A stretch of 12,817 nt of DNA, taken from contig CAIWTR010000623.1 of assembly GCA_903915615.1 (NCBI GenBank), positions 1-12,817 on the forward strand, in the 5' to 3' direction. The DNA is from an uncultured Armatimonadota bacterium (GTDB lineage: Bacteria; Armatimonadota; Armatimonadia; Armatimonadales; Armatimonadaceae). Positions 5,757-11,943 of the stretch are shown here, in pieces. The translations under genes were made by a program, and so were the position numbers. Each line of letters begins with the position of its first letter. The stretch's first letter is position 1. The notes under the pieces are model-generated. The model searched no databases and had not been told where the DNA came from. It saw only the letters and a program-made list of their open reading frames with translations.

Positions 5757-7841
5757 TTAGAGTTTCTCTACTAAATACTTCAGTCTCAGCTCGCGGTTGT
5801 GCTTGGAAAGGTCAGGGTCACCGATTCCATGGCGACTGGTCGGGCTTGGATACAGCATCATGTCAAACTTTTTACCAGCCTTCTGTAGCGCGTAAATCAG
5901 CTGCATCGAGTTCTGGACGTGGACATTGTCATCCATCATCCCGTGCACAATCAGGAGGTTCCCATTGAGCTTCGCAGCGCCCGCTACGACACTGCCAGCC
6001 TTATAGCCAGCGGCGTTTTTCTGCGGCGTTCCCATGTAGCGCTCGGTGTAAATGGTGTCGTAAAGCTGCCAGTCCATGACACCAGCACCTGCGATGCCGA
6101 CTTTGAACATATCCGAATGCGTCAAGGCGTAGGCGGACATAAAGCCGCCAAAGCTCCAGCCTTCAATCGCAACACGCTTTGGATCTACATAGCCAAGGGT
6201 ATCGAGGGCCTTGAGACCATCCTCAATGTCCTTCAGCTCGCTCACCCCGAACTGTCTCCAGCAGGCGGTGCGGGCAGCGTAGCCACGCGGGTTCGCCGTG
6301 CGGTTGTCACACATCCAGACAGCAATTCCCTGTTGGGCAAGATACTGATGCAGGACCTGACCATTTACGCTTGACCAGGCATTGCGGGCCGTAGGGGCAT
6401 CCGGGCCGGCGTACACCGGACAGTAAACCGGTACGCGCATCCCCGGTTTCCAGGTTGGAGGAAGGAGGAGCGTCCCTTCAAGGACATAGCCATCCCGTGC
6501 CTTGACCTGAACAAACTTCGGGATTCCTAAGCTGTATTCTTTCGCCGCAGCGGGTGCGCTGACCTTACCAAGGACGCGCAGGACCTTGCCTTCATCATCA
6601 CAGACGCGGATCTCGCCAGGGTTTTCAGCCGTCGATACCGTGTCGATAAAGAACTTCCGGCCAGGGGCGAAGTTTGCGACGTGGGTCCCGGGACCGGATG
6701 TCAACCTTACTGGCCGTCCTTTTCCATCCAGGCGGGCGCGCATAAAGTCAGAGCCAGACACCTGTTCGACATTCGATTCGACGTAGATTGTCCCGGCTTC
6801 TTCATCCACAAATGTAACCCGGCGGGCATCCCACATCCCCTCGGTCACCGTCGCCGCAAGCGTTCCATCGAGCTTGTAGCGGTAGATGTGACGGTAGCCA
6901 CTGCGGTCACTCGTCCAGAGGAACGAGCCGTCCTTTAACCACATCGGGTAGTCGGTGACATCAATCCACCCACTATTGCTAGCTTCACGAAAGAGGCGCT
7001 TGGGCTCTTTCGGGTTTGCGGCATCGGCGGTGATGACATCGAGGAAGGTCTGCTCCTTGTTTTGCACCTGATAGAGCAGCTTTTTGGAGTCAGGCGTGAA
7101 AGCAAAGCGGACAACGAGGCGGTCTTCCGGAACGTAGGCATCCAGAGGAACCTGCACGGGCTTCGGGTTTGCTTCGGTTACATCAACGACCCAGAGCGTG
7201 ACGAGTGGATTTGCCATCCCGGCCTTTGGGTAAAACCAAGGCTCGAGCGCCTGGGCCTGTGGGAGGTGGTCGGTGAGCGTGATCGGCTTGACCGGAGCTT
7301 CATCGAGGCGGAGGTAGGCGACGTAGCGGCCATCCGGGCTCCAGCGGTAGCCCCAGCGGCTCCCGCGGCCATAAATTTCTTCATCGTAGACCCAGTCAAG
7401 GATGCCATTAAGGATGGTTGCTGAGCCATCGGTGGTGATGCGCTTCTCGACATTGGTGCCTTTTTCGGTCACATAGAGGTCATTTTGCTTTACGGATGCT
7501 GTTCGTTTACCCGTTGGGTCGGTCAGGTTGCCATTTCCGCCACCCGGGATGCCGCCGCCGCGCCGTCTGGCATTCGGAGAATTACGCTGCTCATCCGGCG
7601 TCGCCAGGCTGCGGTTCGGACGCTGCTCACCCGTACGGGCATCGTAAGAAAAAATCTTGCCGTTCTGCTCAACGGTATAGGTTTGTGCATCCAGCCACGA
7701 GACCTTGATGGGAGTTTCCGGGGTGAGGCGTGTGCCAAATCCGAGGGCTTCCTGAAAGGTAAAGGTACGCGGGCCCTGTGCAAGCGCATTTGGAGCAAGG
7801 GCAACAAAGGCTGCCGTCAGTAACACAAACCGTCTTGTCAT
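5757..7841 (-). CDS. Exported S9B prolyl oligopeptidase family peptidase, dipeptidyl-peptidase IV type
   Basis: Serine peptidase predicted to release N-terminal dipeptides, often X-Pro, outside the cytoplasmic membrane. Numbered from the ATG at 7841 (694 residues), a short Sec signal peptide MTRRFVLLTAAFVALAPNAL ends near ALA-Q at 21-22. The beta-propeller domain follows, with a Gly/Asn-rich insertion near 92-105 and DWVYDEEIYGRGS, whose Glu154-Glu155 pair matches the N-terminus-binding Glu pair of DPP IV. The C-terminal alpha/beta-hydrolase domain has GWSFGG (Ser563), HGMMDDNVH (Asp637) and SRHGIG (His671), so the triad is complete. An ATG three codons upstream (7850) directly abuts AGGAG with no spacing, while 7841 is nine bases from it, so 7841 is preferred. 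It diverges from the S10 gene. A copy of its last 40 codons lies just downstream. Confidence 0.94.
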   Translation of the reverse strand: MTRRFVLLTAAFVALAPNALAQGPRTFTFQEALGFGTRLTPETPIKVSWLDAQTYTVEQNGKIFSYDARTGEQRPNRSLATPDEQRNSPNARRRGGGIPGGGNGNLTDPTGKRTASVKQNDLYVTEKGTNVEKRITTDGSATILNGILDWVYDEEIYGRGSRWGYRWSPDGRYVAYLRLDEAPVKPITLTDHLPQAQALEPWFYPKAGMANPLVTLWVVDVTEANPKPVQVPLDAYVPEDRLVVRFAFTPDSKKLLYQVQNKEQTFLDVITADAANPKEPKRLFREASNSGWIDVTDYPMWLKDGSFLWTSDRSGYRHIYRYKLDGTLAATVTEGMWDARRVTFVDEEAGTIYVESNVEQVSGSDFMRARLDGKGRPVRLTSGPGTHVANFAPGRKFFIDTVSTAENPGEIRVCDDEGKVLRVLGKVSAPAAAKEYSLGIPKFVQVKARDGYVLEGTLLLPPTWKPGMRVPVYCPVYAGPDAPTARNAWSSVNGQVLHQYLAQQGIAVWMCDNRTANPRGYAARTACWRQFGVSELKDIEDGLKALDTLGYVDPKRVAIEGWSFGGFMSAYALTHSDMFKVGIAGAGVMDWQLYDTIYTERYMGTPQKNAAGYKAGSVVAGAAKLNGNLLIVHGMMDDNVHVQNSMQLIYALQKAGKKFDMMLYPSPTSRHGIGDPDLSKHNRELRLKYLVEKL

Positions 7842-7850
7842 GAAATCCAT

Positions 7851-7855
7851 CTCCT
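7851..7855 (-). promoter_or_regulatory. Ribosome binding site that decides the S9 peptidase start
   Basis: AGGAG on the minus strand touches the ATG at 7850 but is nine bases from the ATG at 7841. Normal spacing therefore supports 7841, which also gives a more compact signal peptide (n-region MTRR). Confidence 0.7.
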
Positions 7856-7958
7856 GAATGGGAGTAAATCCCGAGCTTGCTTAATACTGGGCATTCTATC
7901 GCTGGAGGATGATTCCAGAGATTTCCTAAAAGTAGACGAAGGATACAGTTAATGGGTT

Positions 7959-8046
7959 CTGTTTTCGCGGTGTAAGTGCTTTCCTCGCAAGCAAAATGAT
8001 TTACACCGTGTTGCCTTATATCCGTTCCCAAGTACGCTGAAAACAG
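7959..8046. promoter_or_regulatory. Nested inverted repeats in the divergent S9/S10 intergenic region
   Basis: Three concentric inverted repeats occur here. Outer: CTGTTTTC (7959-7966) with GAAAACAG (8039-8046). Middle: CGGTGTAA (7968-7975) with TTACACCG (8001-8008). Inner: TGCTT (7977-7981) with AAGCA (7989-7993). Together they can form one branched hairpin or provide paired operator sites for both genes. The whole gap (7842-8133) holds no credible gene, and I cannot fix a promoter for either gene with confidence. Confidence 0.5.
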
Positions 8047-8119
8047 GGCATTCATTGGCGTATATACGATTATTCTGTTCTCACAGGCTTGGTTAAATGT
8101 GTACGTTGTTCAGCCCGCT

Positions 8120-8124
8120 GGAGG
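8120..8124 (+). promoter_or_regulatory. Ribosome binding site that decides the S10 peptidase start
   Basis: GGAGG lies nine bases before the ATG at 8134. The frame is open from a TTG at 8089 and has another ATG at 8143, but only 8134 has normal spacing to this site. Confidence 0.75.
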
Positions 8125-8133
8125 GGCGGTAGG

Positions 8134-9609
8134 ATGCTACGCATGGATGCTGCATCAACCGCCGAAAAGGCAAAATCCCTCGAAGAAACACCTCTCTCCG
8201 TCTCTCACGGATCCGTCACCACAGGTGACAAAACCCTTGCCTACACGGCTAAAGCCGGCTACCTTCCCATCAAGGATGCGGATGGCGGTGTCGATGCCCT
8301 GTTGTTCCACACGTATTACACCTTGGATGGCATCGATGACCCCAAGGACCGCCCGCTCCTCATCGCCTTCAATGGCGGCCCCGGCTCGAGCTCTGTCTGG
8401 CTTCACCTCGGGACGATTGGCCCCAAGCGTATCGCTATGCTCCCGGATGGCTCCCTGCCACCTCCGCCGTACATCATTGAGGACAACCCGTTCACGTGGC
8501 TCGATGTCGCAGATATCGTCTTCATCGACCCGGTTGAGACGGGCTTTTCACACGCCAAAGATGAAGAGACTGCGAAGAAGTTCCTCGGTGTGGAAGGCGA
8601 CCTCGACTGCCTTTCAGAGTTCATCCGCCTCTTCCTAACACGCAACAACCGCTGGGCAAGCCCTCTCTTTATGGCCGGAGAGTCTTACGGTACAACCCGC
8701 GGCGCCGGCCTCGCCGGACGCCTGGTTGACATGGGAATCGCGCTCAGTGGCCTAATTCTTATCTCAACCGTCCTGCATTTCCAGACATTGTCCTTTGCAA
8801 ATGGCAACGACCTGCCGTACGTCCTGTTCCTTCCAACGTATGCGGCGACTGCCTGGTACCACGGCAAGCTAGACCGCACCCTCCTGCGTAAACCTGTCGA
8901 GGAGATTATCCGGGAAGCAGAAGCCTTCGCGATCGGTGAGTATGCATCCGCGTTGATGCAAGGTGACCGTATCACGACCGCCGTACGCACACAGGTTCTC
9001 CGCCAGCTGGTCCGCCTCACGGGGCTTAGCGCCGAATATCTTGAGCTTTCGGATCTGCGCATCGACATTTGGAAGTTCTGTAAAGAGCTTCGCCGCGCCG
9101 ATGGAGTTGTGGTTGGGCGTCTCGACAGCCGCATCATGGGTCAAGAAGGTCGCGGGACAGCGGATGGCCCTGAGAATGATCCATCGATGTCCGCTATTCG
9201 ACCTCCGTATACAGCCGCGTTCAATCGCTACTGCCGTGAAGTCCTTGGTTTCCAGACCGACCGCAGCTATCAAATCCTTGGTGGTGCCTATGCAAAATGG
9301 GATTGGGGCAAAGGCAATCAATATACGGATACCAGCGTGCATTTACGTCAGGCGATGTGTCGAAACCCGCACATGCAGGTGTTTGTTGCATCCGGGTATT
9401 ACGACCTCGCCACGCCACACTTTGCCGCCGAATACACATTTAGCCATATGGGGCTCCCGGAGGCGCTGCGCGATCAAATTGCGATTTCGTACTATCCAAG
9501 TGGCCACATGATGTACATCGAGAGCGGTTGCCTTGAGCAGCTCAAAGTAGATGTCGCAGCGTGGGCTGGTCAGGTTCTTGGTACGTCTCAAGTCGAGGAT
9601 GAAGGTTAA
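8134..9609 (+). CDS. S10 family serine carboxypeptidase, no signal peptide
   Basis: Serine carboxypeptidases of family S10 remove C-terminal residues from peptides, classically at acidic pH. The 491-residue protein has the S10 oxyanion-hole motif NGGPGSSS at 80-87, the nucleophile motif GESYGT (Ser184), the catalytic Asp in SGYYDLATP (Asp424) and the catalytic His in PSGHMMYI (His458). The triad is complete and in the right order. The N-terminus (MLRMDAASTAEKAKSLEET) is polar, so the enzyme appears cytoplasmic, although many S10 enzymes are secreted. The start is chosen by GGAGG nine bases upstream. It is divergent from the exported S9 peptidase, which suggests but does not prove joint use in peptide catabolism. 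The last ~32 codons, including the stop, are repeated four times immediately downstream. Confidence 0.93.
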   Translation: MLRMDAASTAEKAKSLEETPLSVSHGSVTTGDKTLAYTAKAGYLPIKDADGGVDALLFHTYYTLDGIDDPKDRPLLIAFNGGPGSSSVWLHLGTIGPKRIAMLPDGSLPPPPYIIEDNPFTWLDVADIVFIDPVETGFSHAKDEETAKKFLGVEGDLDCLSEFIRLFLTRNNRWASPLFMAGESYGTTRGAGLAGRLVDMGIALSGLILISTVLHFQTLSFANGNDLPYVLFLPTYAATAWYHGKLDRTLLRKPVEEIIREAEAFAIGEYASALMQGDRITTAVRTQVLRQLVRLTGLSAEYLELSDLRIDIWKFCKELRRADGVVVGRLDSRIMGQEGRGTADGPENDPSMSAIRPPYTAAFNRYCREVLGFQTDRSYQILGGAYAKWDWGKGNQYTDTSVHLRQAMCRNPHMQVFVASGYYDLATPHFAAEYTFSHMGLPEALRDQIAISYYPSGHMMYIESGCLEQLKVDVAAWAGQVLGTSQVEDEG

Positions 9610-9747
9610 TTTTTTTTTTTCTTCTGGTTGGAGACAAAGGGCGCTGAGTTGTACATCGATAGTGGATGTCTTGAGCAGCTCAAAGTGGATGTCGCAGCGT
9701 GGGCTGGACAGGTCCTCGGTACGTCTCCAGTCGAGGATGAAGGTTAA
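9610..9747 (+). pseudogene. S10 tail copy 1 (138 bp, in frame with the parent gene)
   Basis: After eleven T residues the unit reads, in the S10 frame and without a stop, as FFWLETKGAELYIDSG and then the S10 tail (GCLEQLKVDVAAWAGQVLG with TSPVEDEG) to TAA. Length is 46 codons including the stop. Against the parent, His-Met-Met of the active-site segment GHMMYI is replaced (GAELYI), so the copy lacks the catalytic His. Confidence 0.85.
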
Positions 9748-9859
9748 TTTGCTTTCTTCTGGTTAGAGACACCGGGCACTGAGATGTAGGTCGAGAGTGG
9801 ATGTCGCAGCGTGGGCTGGGCATGTGCTGGGGACGGCTCCATTTGAGGAAGAAGGTTAA
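9748..9859 (+). pseudogene. S10 tail copy 2 (112 bp, internally deleted)
   Basis: The T-tract is interrupted (TTTGCTTT). In the frame of copy 1 it reads FAFFWLETPGTEM and then TAG. The 23-base deletion at the AGTGGATGTC repeat shifts the tail out of frame. It has more substitutions than the other units (ATTTGAGGAAGAAGG in place of GTCGAGGATGAAGG). Confidence 0.8.
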
Positions 9860-9994
9860 TTTTTTTCTTCTGGTTGGAGACACAGGGCGCTGAGTTATAC
9901 ATCGACAGTGGATGTCTTGAGCAGCTCAAAGTGGATGTCGCAGCGTGGGGCTGGTCAGGTCCTCGGCACGTCTCCGGTCGAGGATGAAGGTTAA
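9860..9994 (+). pseudogene. S10 tail copy 3 (135 bp, full length with a one-base insertion)
   Basis: Closest to copy 1 and retains the 23 bases missing from copies 2 and 4. An extra G in the GCGTGGGGCTGG stretch (around 9945-9952) shifts the frame after the AAW residues. The T-tract is seven long. Confidence 0.8.
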
Positions 9995-10106
9995 TTTTTT
10001 TTCTTCTGGTTGGAGACACCGGTCGCTGAGATATACATCGAGAGTAGATGTCGCAGCGTGGGCGGGGCAGGTACTCGGCACGTCTCCAGTCGAGGATGAA
10101 GGTTAG
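9995..10106 (+). pseudogene. S10 tail copy 4 (112 bp, internally deleted, end of array)
   Basis: Shares the deletion of copy 2, so both likely derive from one short ancestor. The T-tract is eight long. It ends in GGTTAG instead of GGTTAA, after which unique sequence resumes. Confidence 0.8.
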
Positions 10107-10117
10107 GCAGGTCGCAA

Positions 10118-10140
10118 GAGGCCTTCCAATAGAGGGCCTC
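10118..10140 (+). terminator. Weak hairpin after the repeat array
   Basis: GAGGCC (10118-10123) pairs with GGCCTC (10135-10140) around an 11-base loop. No T-run follows. It could end the S10 transcript with Rho's help, but the evidence is thin. Confidence 0.25.
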
Positions 10141-10172
10141 GCTTCACGCTACAAGTAATTCTGTTCGGCACC

Positions 10173-10194
10173 TTGGGTCACCCAAAGGAAAGGA
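10173..10194 (+). promoter_or_regulatory. Palindrome touching the ribosome binding site of the VOC gene
   Basis: TTGGGTCACCCAA (10173-10185) is a 13-base dyad whose right edge overlaps the purine-rich ribosome site AAGGAAAGGA (10185-10194). The ATG at 10202 is seven bases further. The dyad could be a repressor operator or an RNA hairpin beside the ribosome site. Confidence 0.45.
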
Positions 10195-10201
10195 TTTACG
10201 C

Positions 10202-10573
10202 ATGTCTACAGAAGTTTTGCCGGTGATTCATGTCGCCGATGTTGAGAGTGCAATTACGTACTACACAACCATCTTGGGGTTTACGGAAGACTTTCGCTGG
10301 AAGGACTACGCGGGAGTCACATTCGGTGGCGGTGCACGCCTCCATCTAAATGGGTTTGGCTCAGAACCTGATCGTATTGGCAAAGGCCAAGCGTACTTTA
10401 CGGTGCCAAATGTGGATGACATCTATGCCGGGATGGTTTCCCGTGGCGCAGTCATTGAACATCCGCTCGTGGATAACCCGTATGGGATGCGTGATTTTTC
10501 CATCGTCGACCCGGATGGCAACCGCTACACATTTGGCACAGACATCGCAGAGCCGGATGCTTCGGCTGACTAG
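10202..10573 (+). CDS. VOC superfamily (glyoxalase/bleomycin-resistance fold) protein
   Basis: A 123-residue single-domain protein with the duplicated beta-alpha-beta-beta-beta pattern of the vicinal oxygen chelate superfamily. The first module is VLPVIHVADVESAITYYTTILGF (split: VLPVIHVADVES, then AITYYTTILGF, about 5-27), then a strand RLHLNGF near 41-47. The second module begins AYFTVPNVDDIYAGMVSRG and ends with RDFSIVDPDGNRYTFG, the common VOC C-terminal signature. Members include glyoxalase I, bleomycin- and fosfomycin-resistance proteins and dioxygenases; the sequence alone does not show which applies. The start is well supported by AAGGAAAGGA seven bases upstream. Its TAG overlaps the TAG of the convergent RNase D gene in the four bases CTAG. 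Confidence 0.88.
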   Translation: MSTEVLPVIHVADVESAITYYTTILGFTEDFRWKDYAGVTFGGGARLHLNGFGSEPDRIGKGQAYFTVPNVDDIYAGMVSRGAVIEHPLVDNPYGMRDFSIVDPDGNRYTFGTDIAEPDASAD

Positions 10574-11805
10574 GCCTCAGGCTCAGTAAGGTGGAGGCGA
10601 ATCTGGCCACGCTTGGCATCCCAGCTGACCGCCAGACGACCCTCCACACAGGCTCGAAGCCACGTACCGATGAGCTCTTCGCGCCATCCCTGAAACAATG
10701 GGTTAAGCGGGTCAGGCTTTGTCCGCATCCCGGCAAGCTGCCGAAGGTCATCCGTTGGTGCAAGCAGCGATGGCGGTAAATCGGTATCCATCGACCGTAC
10801 TTTGACCACAGCTGCAAACAACTCAAGGAGTGCAGAGCCCTGTTCATCCAGCGCCGGCGTGGAATCCAGCTTTGGACACTCAGCACGTGGAACCGCAAGC
10901 CCACGCTGTACACACTGATACAGCTCATTTGCAACGCGGTCACCGGAGTTCGGCGGCATCGCACGCAGGTCGCTAATCGCGGATGCCGACCGTGGCTTGC
11001 GCTTTGCGATTTCAATTAGAGGTTCATCTTTGAGGATGTTGCGGCGAGGCTTATCGCGACGCCTGGCCTCTTGATCACGCCAAATGGTGAGCTCACGTAG
11101 TACCGCGAGACCCGTGCCATCGAGGTGATGCTTTCCGCCGACACGCTGCCACAAATCTTCCGGCGCGGTCTGATCGGCTGAATGCCCAAGAATACGATTT
11201 GTCTGGTCAATAGCCCACTGCGTGCGACCACGCTTCGCAAGGCGCTCCGAAAGCCAGGTCTCAAGCGAATGGAGGTAATGCACATCCCCAGCCGCATAAT
11301 TCAACATGCTGTCCGTAAACGGACGACGGGACCAGTCGCTAAAACCTTCCTCCTTGTCAAGCTTGACATGAAGGACCTGCTGAACAATCGCACCGTAACC
11401 AGCCTGAAGACCAATCCCCAAGAAAGCGCCCGCGACCTGTGTGTCAAACCAAGGGCCATTCAATGGACGACCAAAGGCAAGCGCCATGATCTCGACATCC
11501 TGATTCCCGGCATGGACAAGCTTTGTCAGTGTCGGGTCATCCAGAAATTGCCAGAGGGCTGTTAAGTCCTTAATCGCAGGAACATCGATGAGGCCAATAT
11601 GACCATTTGGACTGGCAATCTGCACCATTTCCAACACTGGGGCATACGTCCGCTCACGAATAAACTCAGTATCGATTGCAATTCTGCGGTCCGTGACCGT
11701 GTCCTGCGTCCAAAGCTCGATAGATCGTGCAAGGGATGTCACATCTGAAATCAGAGTGTACGCAAGTTGTGGAGCGTTGCTGGTGATTGGAGAGGAGTGA
11801 CGCAT
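10570..11805 (-). CDS. rnd: Ribonuclease D (DEDDy 3'-5' exoribonuclease with HRDC domain)
   Basis: RNase D trims the 3' ends of tRNA precursors and other small RNAs. All three exonuclease motifs of the DEDDy family are present: Exo I IDTEF (Asp45, Glu47), Exo II HAGNQDVEIM (Asp103), and Exo III YAAGDVHYL (Tyr170, Asp174). An HRDC domain follows at about 225-305 (LRELTIWRDQEARRRDKPRR and on), then a C-terminal helical region. The 411 residues are slightly more than the E. coli enzyme (375). The start ATG at 11805 lacks a strong ribosome site; the first 20 residues precede the conserved domain, so a slightly later start cannot be excluded. It is convergent with the VOC gene, overlapping by four bases with no room for a terminator between them. 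Confidence 0.94.
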   Translation of the reverse strand: MRHSSPITSNAPQLAYTLISDVTSLARSIELWTQDTVTDRRIAIDTEFIRERTYAPVLEMVQIASPNGHIGLIDVPAIKDLTALWQFLDDPTLTKLVHAGNQDVEIMALAFGRPLNGPWFDTQVAGAFLGIGLQAGYGAIVQQVLHVKLDKEEGFSDWSRRPFTDSMLNYAAGDVHYLHSLETWLSERLAKRGRTQWAIDQTNRILGHSADQTAPEDLWQRVGGKHHLDGTGLAVLRELTIWRDQEARRRDKPRRNILKDEPLIEIAKRKPRSASAISDLRAMPPNSGDRVANELYQCVQRGLAVPRAECPKLDSTPALDEQGSALLELFAAVVKVRSMDTDLPPSLLAPTDDLRQLAGMRTKPDPLNPLFQGWREELIGTWLRACVEGRLAVSWDAKRGQIRLHLTEPEA

Positions 11806-11857
11806 TACGCAGCGCCTGCAAAGGAAACAAACAACATATTACTAGTGATATCTTCTC

Positions 11858-11879
11858 ATGGGTGAGGGATTTCACCCAT
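11858..11879. promoter_or_regulatory. Eight-base perfect inverted repeat upstream of rnd
   Basis: ATGGGTGA (11858-11865) pairs with TCACCCAT (11872-11879) around six bases. It lies in the 138-base gap between the Ig-like gene and rnd, about 53 bases before the rnd start. No T-run follows in the minus direction, so an operator or an attenuating hairpin is as likely as a terminator for the upstream gene. Confidence 0.4.
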
Positions 11880-11943
11880 CATAGCAGGTAGCAGCCACCC
11901 TCCCCAATTAGCCCGGCTTAAGGAGGAGGATGTCAACAGCCCG

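Larger units (their letters stand above)
9610..10106 (+). repeat. Tandem array of four copies of the S10 gene 3' end, each ending in its own stop
   Basis: Directly after the S10 stop, four head-to-tail units fill 497 bases. Each has a T-tract, then CTTCTGGTTGGAGACA, a short linker ending near TACATCGA, and a copy of the S10 C-terminal coding sequence through GAGGATGAAGGTTAA or a close variant. Unit lengths alternate: 138, 112, 135, 112 bases, so units 1+2 and 3+4 look like a duplicated dimer. The short units lack 23 bases between two AGTGGATGTC direct repeats that flank the palindrome TTGAGCAGCTCAA, a typical slippage deletion. No separate gene is credible in this stretch. It is not CRISPR: there are no unique spacers. 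Confidence 0.92.

Noticed and set aside
8869..9342. Minus-strand ORF of 157 codons opposite the S10 gene
   Set aside because: Lies wholly within the S10 coding region, which has a complete catalytic triad; no independent support.
9551..10019. Small ORFs on both strands across the repeat array (71 and 91 codons)
   Set aside because: They are out-of-frame or antisense readings of the S10 tail units; their internal repeats simply mirror the array.
9610..10106. CRISPR array
   Set aside because: Repeats are 112-138 bases, contiguous, and derived from the neighbouring gene's coding tail; there are no unique spacers and no cas genes.
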